The notes under the pieces: model-generated | The model's input: the letters and a program-made list of their open reading frames with translations, nothing else | Database searches by the model: none | Told to the model about the DNA's origin: nothing | Assembly (NCBI GenBank): GCA_035491895.1 | Contig: DATJJY010000094.1 | Coordinates: forward strand, 69,178-133,177 | Reading direction: 5' to 3' | Length of the DNA stretch: 64,000 nucleotides | Origin: DASTHG01 sp035491895 | GTDB taxonomy: Bacteria > Gemmatimonadota > Gemmatimonadetes > Gemmatimonadales > GWC2-71-9 | Translations under genes and position numbers: made by a program | Shown here: positions 1-9,013 of the stretch, piece by piece | Layout of the letters: every line of letters begins with the position of its first letter | How positions within the stretch are numbered: the first letter of the stretch is position 1

Positions 1-850
1 CGGCGAGGCAGAGCACCCCGCCGAATACGGCAACGAGCTGCGGAACTTCTCCCAGGACGAGCCAGCTCATCCCGATCGTGATCGGCGGGACGAGATACGC
101 GGTGGCGGCGAGTCGGCTCGCCGTACCGCGCGCGAGCGCGTACGCCCATGTCGTGAACGCGACGGAGGTTGGAAATACACCCAGGTAGCCCATCCACGCG
201 AGGTCCACGGGTGATGCGGTGCGGACGTCGTGCAGCAGCCGTGGCGCGTAGGGTAGACAACAGACCACCCCGATGACGCAGCAGGTCCACGTCACCTGCA
301 ACGCGCTGAGACGGGACAGAACCGGTTTCTGCGCCACGACGCCTCCGGCAGACGAAGTCGTGGCGACGACGCACAGCAGCACGCCCCAGAGCGGCGCATT
401 CCCCGACCTGGTAGCGATACCGATGCAGATCACTCCGGCGAACGCCACCGCGCCGCCCACGAGCAAGCCGGAGGTCAGCCGCTCCTTCAGGAACAGCGCG
501 GCCAGCGCCATGATCATGAGCGGTGCGATATTCACGACCATCGCCGCCGTGCCGGCGTCGACCACGCGCTCGGCGCTGTTGAGCGTGACGTTGTACAGCC
601 CGAACCACAGAAAGCCGGCGATGCAGAGCAGTCCCACTTCGCGCCACGTTGGTCGGATGGCGCCGCGGCGCAGCAGGAGGATCCCCAGCAGAGTGCTGCC
701 GATCAGGAGGCGGCCCAGCGCCAGGGCACCGGGTGCGAGCGTGCGCGTCGCGGCGCGGATGCCGACGTAGGCCGAGGACCAGAGACAGATCGAGACGAGC
801 GCGGCCGCGAGTGGCCGCCAATCCTTCGTTTCGCGAGCGGGGGCGGTCAT
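1..850 (-). CDS. EamA/DMT-family transporter (C-terminus beyond window)
   Basis: Reading the minus strand from an ATG at 850 gives about 283 residues with no stop before the window edge, so the C-terminal end is missing. The protein begins MTAPARETKDWRPLAAALVS and is a run of hydrophobic helices (for example ALVSICLWSSAYVGIRAA and AAMVVNIAPLMIMALAALF). It shows the EamA pattern: WSSAYVGIRAA in helix 1, ERVVDAGTAAMVVNIAPL near the end of the first repeat, and FTTWAYALARGTASRLAAT in the second. EamA proteins are inner-membrane 10-helix exporters of amino acids or other metabolites. The substrate cannot be told from sequence. It is divergent from the DUF2277 gene, with about 100 bases between them. 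Confidence 0.85.
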   Translation of the reverse strand, partial: MTAPARETKDWRPLAAALVSICLWSSAYVGIRAATRTLAPGALALGRLLIGSTLLGILLLRRGAIRPTWREVGLLCIAGFLWFGLYNVTLNSAERVVDAGTAAMVVNIAPLMIMALAALFLKERLTSGLLVGGAVAFAGVICIGIATRSGNAPLWGVLLCVVATTSSAGGVVAQKPVLSRLSALQVTWTCCVIGVVCCLPYAPRLLHDVRTASPVDLAWMGYLGVFPTSVAFTTWAYALARGTASRLAATAYLVPPITIGMSWLVLGEVPQLVAVFGGVLCLA

Positions 851-950
851 ATTATCGGATACCGAACATATCCCGAAGCCGAGAGCGCCGCAACCGCGAT
901 GATATTTCCTGAGCCCCAAGCACGAACCGTTTCACGAGGGATCAGAGTCC

Positions 951-1217
951 ATGTGCAGAAACATCAAGACGCTCGCCAATTTCGAGCCGCCGGCGACGGA
1001 CGACGAGATTCAAGCATCGGCGATACAGTTCGTTCGCAAGTTGAGCGGGTCGACGCATCCATCGCGCGCCAACGAGGCGGCGTTCAACACCGCAATCGCG
1101 GAAGTCACCGCGTCGGCGCGACGGCTGATCGACGCCCTGACGACCACCGCTCCGCCCCGCAATCGTGAGGAAGAGGCGAGAAAGGCGCGGGAGCGGGCTG
1201 CGAAGCGGTTCGGCTGA
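951..1217 (+). CDS. DUF2277 domain-containing protein
   Basis: This 88-residue protein starts MCRNIKTLANFEPPATDDEI and ends with a charged helix, AGKARERAAKRFG-like. The MCRNIKTL start, the FEPPAT motif, the following QFVRKLSG helix and the T-T-A-P-P-R turn are diagnostic of DUF2277. That family has a fixed length of about 85-90 residues, so the gene is complete. The function is unknown. The family is small, soluble and widespread in soil bacteria. The paired helices and basic C-terminus suggest nucleic-acid or protein binding, but that is only a guess. It is followed 27 bases later by an unrelated membrane protein gene. Confidence 0.9.
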   Translation: MCRNIKTLANFEPPATDDEIQASAIQFVRKLSGSTHPSRANEAAFNTAIAEVTASARRLIDALTTTAPPRNREEEARKARERAAKRFG

Positions 1218-1244
1218 TACATTGATGCAACTCACGAGACAGCC

Positions 1245-1817
1245 ATGACTACGGCGACCGCATCCCATACCGACCTGTCGTTCCGCGCCAAGCTCAACGG
1301 CCCCTGGCACCGGACGGCGCTCCGCATCTTCAGCGTCATCGTGCTCGCGCACCTCGCCGAGCACATCGTCCAGGCCTGGCAGGTATACGTGCTCGGCTGG
1401 CCGTTGATGGAAGCGCGCGGGATTCTGGGGCAGTGGTTCCCCTGGCTCGTCCATTCCGAAGTCATGCATTACGGCTATGCGCTGATCATGCTGATCGGGC
1501 TGTGGCTGTTCCTGCCCGGATTCGTGGGGCGGGCGCGGAAATGGTGGCTCGCCGCGCTGATCATCCAGTTCTGGCACCACTTCGAGCACTTGCTGCTGCA
1601 GGCGCAGGTCGTCTTCGGCCACAATCTCTTCGGCAGGCCGGTGCCGACGAGTATCATCCAGCTGTGGATTCCGCGGCTCGAGCTGCATCTCTTCTACAAC
1701 ACCATCGTGTTCATCCCGATGGCGGTGGCGATGTATTACCACCTCCTCCCGCCGGCGCAGGATCGTCCTCTGGCGCGGTGCAGCTGTGCTCTGCACGCGG
1801 AACCCGTGACGGCGTGA
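1245..1817 (+). CDS. Polytopic membrane protein, function unknown
   Basis: This 190-residue protein has about four predicted membrane helices: around residues 25-50 (ALRIFSVIVLAHLAEHIVQA), 75-95 (GYALIMLIGLWLFLPGF), 100-125 (KWWLAALIIQFWHHFEHLLL) and 150-172. Histidines repeat within or next to the helices (LAHLAEHIV, FWHHFEHLLL, LHLFYN). This could reflect metal or haem ligation but is not proof of it. I do not recognise a named family. The stop codon overlaps the GTG start of the DUF4198 gene downstream, so the two are probably translated together. Confidence 0.75.
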   Translation: MTTATASHTDLSFRAKLNGPWHRTALRIFSVIVLAHLAEHIVQAWQVYVLGWPLMEARGILGQWFPWLVHSEVMHYGYALIMLIGLWLFLPGFVGRARKWWLAALIIQFWHHFEHLLLQAQVVFGHNLFGRPVPTSIIQLWIPRLELHLFYNTIVFIPMAVAMYYHLLPPAQDRPLARCSCALHAEPVTA

Positions 1818-2638
1818 CCTCCCGCTGTACCGACTGGAAGCCGTTCGTCGGTGCGCTCGGTCTCGTGATGGTCACGGCGACCCTGGTCTTCGCGCACGAC
1901 CTGTTTCTCAAGCCCGAGTCGTATTTCGTCCCGCCGCAGACCACCGTGCGGATCGCCGTCCTGAACGGCTCGTTCACGGCAAGCGAAGCGTCCGTCACGC
2001 CGGACCGGTTGCGCGACCTGAGTCTCGTCGGCCCCGCAGGGCGGCACGCGCTCTCGCACGACGCCTGGACGCCGGTCGGCGATTCGACATGGCTCACGGT
2101 GCAAACCGGCGGCGCCGGCACCTACTTGATCGGCGCATCGCTCTTGCCGCGTGCGCTGACGCTCCCCGCCGCTGAATTCAACAGCTACCTGAAAGAGGAC
2201 GGGATCCCGGACGTCCTGGAAGCGCGCACGCGCCGGGGAGAGCTGGACCGGCCGGCCCGCGAGCGATACCAGAAGCATGTCAAGACCATCCTCCAGGCCG
2301 GCGAACCGCGCGGTGATGCGTTTGCGACCGTCCTCGGATATCCCGCGGAGATCGTACCGCTCGCCAATCCCTACGGGGCGCGCATCGGTGACACCGTCGC
2401 GTTCCGTTGCCTGCTGGACGGGAAACCGCTGGTGCAGCAGCTCGTGATCGCGGGCGGGGAGCGCGACGGGAAGACGATCGCGGATCGCTCGGTCCGCAGT
2501 GATTCGGACGGCCTCGTCCGTTTCACACTGGAGTCGGCGGGGAAGTGGTACGTGAAATTCATTCACATGGAAGCGGTCGCCCGGGACAGCGTCGACTACG
2601 AATCGAAGTGGGCGACGCTCACCTTCGAGCTGCGCTGA
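1814..2638 (+). CDS. DUF4198-family periplasmic protein
   Basis: The start chosen is GTG at 1814, which overlaps the preceding stop (GTGA). The open frame runs further upstream, but that part lies over the membrane-protein gene. The 274-residue product has a signal-like helix (PFVGALGLVMVTATLVFAHD), then the family-typical mature start HDLFLKPESYFVPPQTTVRI. It later has a beta-sandwich with LANPYGARIGDTVAFRCLLDG and the closing block VKFIHMEAV. DUF4198 proteins are secreted and often sit beside nickel or cobalt transporters or TonB receptors, where a metal-binding role has been proposed. No transporter is adjacent here. The stop shares one base with the next ATG. Confidence 0.85.
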   Translation: MTSRCTDWKPFVGALGLVMVTATLVFAHDLFLKPESYFVPPQTTVRIAVLNGSFTASEASVTPDRLRDLSLVGPAGRHALSHDAWTPVGDSTWLTVQTGGAGTYLIGASLLPRALTLPAAEFNSYLKEDGIPDVLEARTRRGELDRPARERYQKHVKTILQAGEPRGDAFATVLGYPAEIVPLANPYGARIGDTVAFRCLLDGKPLVQQLVIAGGERDGKTIADRSVRSDSDGLVRFTLESAGKWYVKFIHMEAVARDSVDYESKWATLTFELR

Positions 2639-3219
2639 TGCCGCGCAGGATTTTCCTGCTGTCGCCCGCTAACTGCAGCGGCAAGCGGGCGGGGTGGTTG
2701 CTTCGCGAGGACGGCGGCTCTCCCCTGGCTCAGCGGTTGCGAGCGGAAGGGGCGACGATCGGCGAAATCTTCACCTTCATGAGCGGGCTGTACTTCCGCG
2801 GCAAAATGGCGTATGCCAGGACCTTCGCCGACCCCAATGCCGGTTACTCCGGCCTTCACGTCATCGTCCCTGGTCTCGGGCTTTGCCCGCCGGATGTCAA
2901 GATCGATCTCCCGGGACTGCGCGCGATCGCGAGGGTTCGAGTCGACCTCGACGATCGTCGCTACGTCGGTCCCCTGCGGCGCGACACCGCCCTCCTCGCG
3001 GCGCGCATGGATCCCTCGGATACCGTCGTGTTGCTCGGCAGCCTCGCGACGCCCAAATACATCGAGCCGTTGAGGGAGATTCTAGGGGCCCGGCTGTGCT
3101 TTCCTGAGGAATTCATCGGGCGGGGTGATATGAGTCGTGGATCGCTGATGCTGCGGTGTGCCGCGGAGCGACGCGAGCTGACGTACGTCGCGCACGTGCC
3201 CGCGGACAGCCCTGCATGA
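2638..3219 (+). CDS. Conserved hypothetical protein coupled to DNA ligase
   Basis: ATG at 2638 overlaps the upstream TGA by one base and the gene ends in an ATGA overlap with the ligase gene, which argues for a real, translationally coupled gene of 193 residues. The N-terminus is MPRRIFLLSPANCSGKRAGW. The body is alpha/beta with several buried strands (GLHVIVPGLGL, DTVVLLGSLATPKYIEPL) and no signal peptide or membrane helix. I do not recognise a characterised family. The SPANCSGKRA motif and tight linkage to an ATP-dependent ligase suggest a DNA-metabolism accessory, but that is inference from position only. Confidence 0.7.
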   Translation: MPRRIFLLSPANCSGKRAGWLLREDGGSPLAQRLRAEGATIGEIFTFMSGLYFRGKMAYARTFADPNAGYSGLHVIVPGLGLCPPDVKIDLPGLRAIARVRVDLDDRRYVGPLRRDTALLAARMDPSDTVVLLGSLATPKYIEPLREILGARLCFPEEFIGRGDMSRGSLMLRCAAERRELTYVAHVPADSPA

Positions 3220-4313
3220 CGAAAGGCGCCCCCGCCTTTCCCATCGAGCCGCCGATCGAGCCGATGCTGGCGAAGGCGGCGGAGACGATCCCCGAGGCCG
3301 GTGTTTTCTTGTTTGAGCCGAAGTGGGACGGGTTCCGTGCCATCGTGTTCCGCGGCAAGACCGACCTCTACATCCAGAGCCGCGACCTAAAGCCGCTGGA
3401 CCGCTACTTCCCGGAGGTCCACGACACCCTGCTCGAGCAGCTGCCGAAAGGGTGCGTAATCGACGGCGAAATCGTCATCGCCACGTCCGACGGACTCGAC
3501 TTCGGTCTGCTGCAGATGCGTTTGCATCCCGCCGCGTCCCGCGTGGCGAAGCTGGCTCAGGCAACGCCGGCGTCGTTCGTCGCGTTCGACGTGCTCGCTG
3601 CGCAGGGCAAGAGCACGATGGACCTGCCGCAAACCGAACGGCGCGCGCTGCTCGAGAAGATGCTGAGCCAGGCCCGCCCGCCACTGCACGTGACACCGAT
3701 GACCGATGACCGAAGACTCGCAGCGCAATGGCTCGAGCAATTCGAAGGTGCCGGCCTCGACGGCGTCGTCGCCAAGCCGGTTGCCGGGACCTACCAACCC
3801 GGCAAGCGCGCCATGGTCAAGATCAAGCACGTGCGCAGCGCCGATTGCGTTGTGGCCGGCTTCCGCTGGCACAAATCGGGGAAGGACGCGGTGGGCTCGC
3901 TGCTGCTCGGGCTGTACGACGCGCAGCGGCAGCTGCAGCACGTCGGCGTGACGTCGTCGTTCTCGATGGTGGTGCGCAAGCAGCTGGTGAAGGAGCTAGC
4001 GCCGCTGCGCAAGAACGCCCTCGCGCACCATCCGTGGCGTGGCTGGGCCGAGGCGGAGGCGACCGGCCGGATGCCCGGAGGCCAGAGCCGCTGGAGCCAG
4101 GGGAAGGATCTGTCGTGGGAGCCGCTGCGCATCGAGCGCGTGTGCGAAGTGAAGTACGACCACATGGAGGGCGACCGCTTCCGTCACGGCACGACGTTTC
4201 TGCGGTGGCGACCCGACAAGGACCCGGCCGATTGCCGCTACGACCAGCTCGAGGTCACGCGCCCGTTCGCTCTGAAGAAGGTGTTCGCCGCGAAATCACG
4301 ACCAGGCCGATAA
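3216..4313 (+). CDS. ATP-dependent DNA ligase (LigC/LigD ligase-domain type)
   Basis: This 365-residue protein seals nicks using ATP. The nucleotidyltransferase motif I, EPKWDGFRA, places the adenylated lysine at residue 36. DGEIV (motif III) and FVAFDVLA follow. Motifs IV and V appear as EGAGLDGVVAK and AMVKIKHVRSADCVV. The C-terminal half is an OB-fold with the WSQGKDLSWEPLR region. The length matches free-standing LigC-like ligases or the ligase module of LigD, with no nuclease or polymerase domain fused. It faces, and overlaps by 18 bases, a gene for a stand-alone LigD polymerase domain. Together they look like a split form of bacterial end-joining. No Ku gene is visible in this window. 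Confidence 0.93.
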   Translation: MTKGAPAFPIEPPIEPMLAKAAETIPEAGVFLFEPKWDGFRAIVFRGKTDLYIQSRDLKPLDRYFPEVHDTLLEQLPKGCVIDGEIVIATSDGLDFGLLQMRLHPAASRVAKLAQATPASFVAFDVLAAQGKSTMDLPQTERRALLEKMLSQARPPLHVTPMTDDRRLAAQWLEQFEGAGLDGVVAKPVAGTYQPGKRAMVKIKHVRSADCVVAGFRWHKSGKDAVGSLLLGLYDAQRQLQHVGVTSSFSMVVRKQLVKELAPLRKNALAHHPWRGWAEAEATGRMPGGQSRWSQGKDLSWEPLRIERVCEVKYDHMEGDRFRHGTTFLRWRPDKDPADCRYDQLEVTRPFALKKVFAAKSRPGR

Positions 4314-5582
4314 CTCGGGGTCGTTGGGATCGAGCCGTCCCTGGCGTGGCCGGAGCTTTGCGGGAACGTTCTCCAGGTTGATGCGGATGCGGGTCCACGT
4401 CGTGAACCGTCCGCGCATCGAGTCCACCAGGACGTCTTTCGGTTTGAGATACGCAGCCACCTTGGCGTGACGTTGCTTCCACCGTTTCAGCCCCTCGAGC
4501 GCCTCTTTCTTCAGCCGCGATCGGCCGATTTCGATCAACGGATGCTGCTCCGCCCGAGCCTTCGACGGCTGTACCCGTTTCGGCTCCCCGGGCTGCTTGC
4601 GAAAATGGGGCGGCCACGCGGCGTCGCCCAGTCCCGCGCGCTCGTCCTGCGCCGCCAGCTCGAGTAGCGCGTCGAGTGATCCCGCGTGCGTGTCGATTCC
4701 GGCGTGGCGGTCGCCGATCTCGGCGAAGCGCCGCGGCATCGTGGCAAGGGTGAAGTCGGTGGGATCGCACGTATCCACCTCGTCCCAATCGAGCGGCGCC
4801 GACACGCGGGCCTCGGGGGTGGGTCGCACCGAATAGGCCGAGGCCACCGTGCGGTCCTTGGCGTTCTGGTTGTAGTCGATGAAGACGCCGTGGCGCTCTT
4901 CCTTCCACCATTTACTGGTGGCGAGCTTGGGCGCGCGCCGCTCGACGTCGCGGGCGAGTGCCAGGGCAGCACGGCGCACGTCGCCGAACTCCCAGCGGGG
5001 CGCGATGCGCACGACGATGTGCATGCCGCGGCTCCCCGAGGTTTTGGGCCAACCGACCAGCCCCACGTCCGAGAGCGCCGCCTGGACCACGCGGGCCACC
5101 TGGCGCACCTGGGGCCACTTGATCCCGGGGACAGGATCGAGGTCCACGCGCAGCTCGTTCGGGTGATCGAGATCGTCGATGCGCACGGGGTGCGGGTGCA
5201 GCTCGAGGCAGGCGAGATTCGCCATCCAGGCGAGAGCGGCAGCGTCACGCGGCACGACTTCCTCGGCAGTGCGCCCGGAGGGGAAAGTGAGCGTCACCAC
5301 CTCGATCCACGGTGGGCGCGACTCCGGCGCCCGCTTCTGAAAGAAGAACTCCCCTTTGATCCCGTTGGGGTAACGCACCAACACGTTGGGGCGGTCGCCG
5401 GCGCCGCGCAGCGCCCCCTCGGCGACGGCGAGGTAATAGCGCACCAGGTCACGCTTCGAGTACTGGGGCTTCGGGAAGAGCACCTTGTCGGGATTCGTAA
5501 TCGCGACTTCCCGACCCGACACGCTGACCAGCTCCTGCTCGCCGGTCGGCGCCTTCGCTCGAGGTTTCGCGGCTCGGGGCAT
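4296..5582 (-). CDS. LigD-type polymerase (AEP primase) domain protein
   Basis: This 428-residue protein matches the polymerase domain of LigD, the archaeo-eukaryotic primase superfamily enzyme that fills gaps in end joining. Diagnostic features are LVRYPNGIKGEFFFQKRAP, the metal-binding DLD at residues 147-149 (ELRVDLDPVPG), and TSGSRGMHIVVRI with the catalytic histidine near residue 185. These are followed by FIDYNQNAKDRTVASAYSVR and APLDWDEV. The core fits the first 300 residues. The remaining C-terminal tail of about 100 residues is lysine-rich and resembles extensions seen on free-standing PolDoms. It is convergent with the ligase gene. The separate polymerase and ligase genes imply that the activities combine in trans. 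Confidence 0.92.
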   Translation of the reverse strand: MPRAAKPRAKAPTGEQELVSVSGREVAITNPDKVLFPKPQYSKRDLVRYYLAVAEGALRGAGDRPNVLVRYPNGIKGEFFFQKRAPESRPPWIEVVTLTFPSGRTAEEVVPRDAAALAWMANLACLELHPHPVRIDDLDHPNELRVDLDPVPGIKWPQVRQVARVVQAALSDVGLVGWPKTSGSRGMHIVVRIAPRWEFGDVRRAALALARDVERRAPKLATSKWWKEERHGVFIDYNQNAKDRTVASAYSVRPTPEARVSAPLDWDEVDTCDPTDFTLATMPRRFAEIGDRHAGIDTHAGSLDALLELAAQDERAGLGDAAWPPHFRKQPGEPKRVQPSKARAEQHPLIEIGRSRLKKEALEGLKRWKQRHAKVAAYLKPKDVLVDSMRGRFTTWTRIRINLENVPAKLRPRQGRLDPNDPELSAWS

Positions 5583-5603
5583 TCGTGAAAGGATAGCCCA
5601 TCG

Positions 5604-6233
5604 CTACGGCGAGCGCCCGTAGCGCAGCAGGACGTTGCCCGACGGGAACGGCTTGGCTTCGAGCAGCTCCAGTCCCACGCTCTTCGGCACCCCGGCAAGG
5701 AGCGACCGGCCGTCCCCCAGAAGCAGGGGGCTGACGATGAACTGATACTCGTCGATCAGCCCGTGCTGCGTCAGCTGTGAAGCGATGGAGCCGCTCCCGA
5801 AGATCAACATGCCACCGCCGCCCCCCGGCTGTTGTTTCATCTTCTCGATCGCCCTCGGGTCGAGCTCGCGCAGCAGGCTCGAGTTGCTCCACGTCACGTC
5901 CTTGCGCGTTCTGGAGAACACGATCTTCTTCGCCGCATTGATCCAGATCGCCATGCCGCGCATTTCCACGGACCGTTCCGGACCATGGGGACTCGGCGCG
6001 GTCCCGGAATTGTCGAGTGCGTGCGGCCAGAACGATTCGAATTGCTCATAGGTGCGACGGCCGAAGAGAATCGTGCCCGGGTCGGGCCCGTTCCCCATGG
6101 CCGCCTGGCGATCGGCATCGGCCATGATCGAGCGGTCGAGCTCGGGGTCTTGGACCACCCAACCGAGGCCTCCGTCCGGAGCAGCGAAGTACCCGTCCGC
6201 ACTCACATGATTGAACGCCACGATCCGTCGCAT
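5604..6233 (-). CDS. Dihydrofolate reductase / RibD C-terminal family protein
   Basis: This 209-residue protein begins RRIVAFNHVSADGYFAAPDG, the usual opening of the RibD C-terminal (DHFR-like) family, with HVSADGYF as the first strand and turn. Further family blocks are TILFGRRTYEQF, the KIVFSRT strand, and GMLIFGSGSIASQL, the glycine-rich NADPH-binding stretch. The end, IVSPLLLGDGRSLL and LELLEAKPFPSGNVLLRY, is complete. These are NADPH-dependent reductases of unknown substrate, distinct from true FolA. A good ribosome site (AGGAAGGAG) sits about six bases before the ATG. It lies 13 bases downstream of a YCII gene, a common pairing in soil bacteria. Confidence 0.9.
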   Translation of the reverse strand: MRRIVAFNHVSADGYFAAPDGGLGWVVQDPELDRSIMADADRQAAMGNGPDPGTILFGRRTYEQFESFWPHALDNSGTAPSPHGPERSVEMRGMAIWINAAKKIVFSRTRKDVTWSNSSLLRELDPRAIEKMKQQPGGGGGMLIFGSGSIASQLTQHGLIDEYQFIVSPLLLGDGRSLLAGVPKSVGLELLEAKPFPSGNVLLRYGRSP

Positions 6234-6246
6234 GCGTCACTCCTTC

Positions 6247-6609
6247 CTAGTCTCGGGACACAATCGATTGTCCCACGGGGCGAATTTCGATGGCGCCACC
6301 GCCCACGACGATCGGGCAGGAGCGCGACAGCTCGACCGCCTGTGCCAGGTCGCGCGCCTCGACGACGATGAACCCCAGGACCATGTCCTTGGCTTCGGCG
6401 TAGGGGCCGTCGCTGAGGACGCCGTCCTTGCCGCGCACCATATGCCCCGTGGGCTCGAGCGGGAGTCCCGGGCTCTTCAGGTGACCCCTCGTCTCGAGGT
6501 CCTTGAACCAGGCCAGCATCGCCTGGATGCTCTGTTGCGCGCGCTCCGGTCCCATCGCCTCGCGCTGCTCGGCGGCCGACGCTCGAAACAAGTAGACGAA
6601 TTGGCTCAT
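6247..6609 (-). CDS. YCII-related (DGPF) protein
   Basis: The start is ATG at 6609, preceded by GGAGACC. An open frame upstream is not family-like. The 120-residue protein MSQFVYLFRASAAEQREAMG carries the family blocks LRASA/LPLEP, the DGP motif (VLSDGPYAEAKDMVLGFIVV) and a C-terminal EIRPV strand. YCII/DGPF proteins form ferredoxin-like dimers. They are often encoded next to ECF sigma factors or, as here, next to a DHFR-like reductase. The biochemical role is not established. It is probably co-transcribed with the reductase gene and is divergent from the DUF5916 gene. Confidence 0.9.
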   Translation of the reverse strand: MSQFVYLFRASAAEQREAMGPERAQQSIQAMLAWFKDLETRGHLKSPGLPLEPTGHMVRGKDGVLSDGPYAEAKDMVLGFIVVEARDLAQAVELSRSCPIVVGGGAIEIRPVGQSIVSRD

Positions 6610-6756
6610 TGTGATGGTCTCCTCATGAGCTCCCCAGTCGGGCCCGTGTGTTGCTACACGCTTGACGAACGAGCCGTCCTCAGCCGGACAATGGTATGGC
6701 ACCGGTGGCGGCCCCTTCATTAGAGGCGCATCTTACTGAGCGTTCTCCCCCATGCA

Positions 6757-8982
6757 ATGATCGACATGTTCTTCTCTCGGCGGGTCGCCACCGCCCTCCT
6801 GATCGCCCCTGGTGCGCTCGCGGCCCAGGATCCCGCCCGCGTTGCCCGGCCGGCGCGCATTGCCTCCGTGCCGCACATCGATGGACGGCTCGACGAAGCG
6901 GTGTGGCAGCAGGCAGAGCCCTTGACCGGCTTCGTGCAGCGGCAGCCCCAGGAGGGAGCGCCGAGCACGGAGCTGACCGAGGTGCGCATCCTCACCGACG
7001 GTGAGGCGCTGTACATCGGGGCGTGGCTGTTCGACCGCGACCCGGCGGCGATCGTCCACGGTGAACGGGTGCGGGACGTCGATCTCACCAACAGCGATTA
7101 TGTCGCCATCATCTTCGATACGTTTGCTGACCGGCAAAACGGCTTCGTGTTCGCCACGACGCCGACGGGCATCGAGTACGACGGACAGGTGATCAAGGAG
7201 GGGGAGGGCGGCGGAGTGTTTCAGCAGGGGCAGAGCCGGGCGCAGGCCGGATCGGCCGGTGGGTTCAACCTGAACTGGGACGCGAGCTGGACCGTGGCGA
7301 CCAGCGTGGACAGCCTGGGGTGGTATGCGGAGTTCCGGATTCCCTTCGCCACGCTGCGGTACGGTAATGCACGGGAGCAGACCTGGGGCCTCAACGTCGC
7401 GCGCGGCATCCGCCGCCGCAACGAAGAGTCGTTCTGGTCACCCATTCCAATTCAGTACAGCCTCTACCGGGTGTCGCGCGCCGGACACCTCGTCGACCTC
7501 GAGGTGCCGCGCCAGCGGATCGCCACCATCACGCCGTATGTCCTGACGTCGGCACAACACCTCTACTCGCCCGATTCGGTCGCCGCGGTTTGGGACTCGA
7601 CCAACTTTCCCAACGAGATCGGGGTGGACGCCAAGCTGGGAATCACGCCGAGTCTCACGCTCGACGCCACCTACAACACCGACTTCGCCCAGGTCGAGGT
7701 CGATCAGCAACAGACCAACCTCACCCGGTTTCCCTTGTTCTTTCCCGAGAAGCGGCCGTTTTTTCTGGAGAACGCGGGCGTGTTTTCAGCCGGCACGCCA
7801 CAGGCCGTGGAGATGTTCTTCAGCCGGCGCATCGGCATCGATACGTTGGGCAACCCCGTTCCCATTGCCGGCGGCGGTCGGTTGACCGGGAAGGTGGCCG
7901 GGCTCACGGTGGGAGTGTTGCAGTTGTTCACGGAGAAGGAAGCAGGAATCCAGCCGGCCAATTCGTATTCCGTCTCACGCGTGTTGAAAGAGTGGGGGAG
8001 ATCGCGCATCGGCGTGCTCGCGGTGCACCGCCTCGCCACACGGGACGGCCGCGACCGCAACACCACGCTGGCCGCTGACGGTCGCCTCGCGCTCAGCGAC
8101 CCGGTGACGCTCGACTGGTGGGTGGCGAAGACCAGCACACCGGGACGCACTGGCCGGGACGACGCGTTCAGCGGGCGCCTGGGGTTCAAGAACAGCCGGT
8201 GGGACAACGGGCTGCGATTCGCGCAGGTGGGGGAGGATTTCAATCCCGAAGTCGGATTCCTGAGCCGCAGCGGGTACCGGTATTACGAGCCCTCGGTCTT
8301 CTACACGATGCCGTTGCAGCACCGCTACCTGCGCTACTGGCTGCCGCATATCACCTACCGCGGCTACTTCGGTTTCGACGGCAGCGTGCAGTCGGACTGG
8401 CTACACCTCGATCTCGGTCAGGCTGAGCTCAACAACGGCGGACAGATCGGCCCGGAGGTGAACATCTATCGCGAGGGGCTCACGCAGCCGTTCGACATCG
8501 CGACCGGGGTGACGCTGCCGGCGGGCGTTTACCACTGGACCAGTCTGGGGTTCGACTTCGGGACCAACCCGAGTGCGCCGCTGGCGTTTCTGACCAAGAT
8601 CCAGGCGGGGCAGTTCTACAATGGGACGCTGTACGGCTGGACCTCGACGACGACGGTGCGGGGATCATCGCTCACCGCGTCGCTGCAATTCGATTACAAC
8701 CGGGTCCGGCTCGACCAGGGGAATTTCGTCCGGTCGCTCGTGGGCATACGCCTGGGATACTTCTTTACGCCGCGGCTGTTCGTTCAGTCGTTGGTGCAAT
8801 ACAACAACCAGGCCGAGGTGTTCTCGGCGAACATCCGCTTCGGCTGGCTCAACACGGCGGGGACCGGCCTGTTCGTGGTGCTCAAGACCGCCGACACCGC
8901 GACCGGTTTCTCTGCCTGGGAGCGGCCGATTGCGCGGTCGCTCCAAGTCAAATTCACCCGCCAGTTCGGTACCGGCGGTTAG
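6757..8982 (+). CDS. Outer-membrane protein with CBM9-like domain and DUF5916 barrel
   Basis: This 741-residue protein has a signal peptide (RRVATALLIAPGALAAQ). Next is a CBM9-like sandwich of about 170 residues: PHIDGRLDEAVWQQAEPL, EVRILTDGEALYIGAWLFD, NSDYVAIIFDTFADRQNGFVF. The DUF5916 barrel region follows, with its hallmark FPLFFPEKRPFFLENAGVFS and FFSRRIGI. The C-terminal part is amphipathic strands ending VKFTRQFGTGG. The family is predicted to sit in the outer membrane and is frequent in Gemmatimonadota and Bacteroidota; the substrate is unknown. The gene lies 31 bases upstream of a propeller lipoprotein and is likely the first gene of the operon that includes the kinase. Confidence 0.9.
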   Translation: MIDMFFSRRVATALLIAPGALAAQDPARVARPARIASVPHIDGRLDEAVWQQAEPLTGFVQRQPQEGAPSTELTEVRILTDGEALYIGAWLFDRDPAAIVHGERVRDVDLTNSDYVAIIFDTFADRQNGFVFATTPTGIEYDGQVIKEGEGGGVFQQGQSRAQAGSAGGFNLNWDASWTVATSVDSLGWYAEFRIPFATLRYGNAREQTWGLNVARGIRRRNEESFWSPIPIQYSLYRVSRAGHLVDLEVPRQRIATITPYVLTSAQHLYSPDSVAAVWDSTNFPNEIGVDAKLGITPSLTLDATYNTDFAQVEVDQQQTNLTRFPLFFPEKRPFFLENAGVFSAGTPQAVEMFFSRRIGIDTLGNPVPIAGGGRLTGKVAGLTVGVLQLFTEKEAGIQPANSYSVSRVLKEWGRSRIGVLAVHRLATRDGRDRNTTLAADGRLALSDPVTLDWWVAKTSTPGRTGRDDAFSGRLGFKNSRWDNGLRFAQVGEDFNPEVGFLSRSGYRYYEPSVFYTMPLQHRYLRYWLPHITYRGYFGFDGSVQSDWLHLDLGQAELNNGGQIGPEVNIYREGLTQPFDIATGVTLPAGVYHWTSLGFDFGTNPSAPLAFLTKIQAGQFYNGTLYGWTSTTTVRGSSLTASLQFDYNRVRLDQGNFVRSLVGIRLGYFFTPRLFVQSLVQYNNQAEVFSANIRFGWLNTAGTGLFVVLKTADTATGFSAWERPIARSLQVKFTRQFGTGG

Positions 8983-9013
8983 TCTGTCGGGCCCGACGCG
9001 CTCCCCACCTCGA

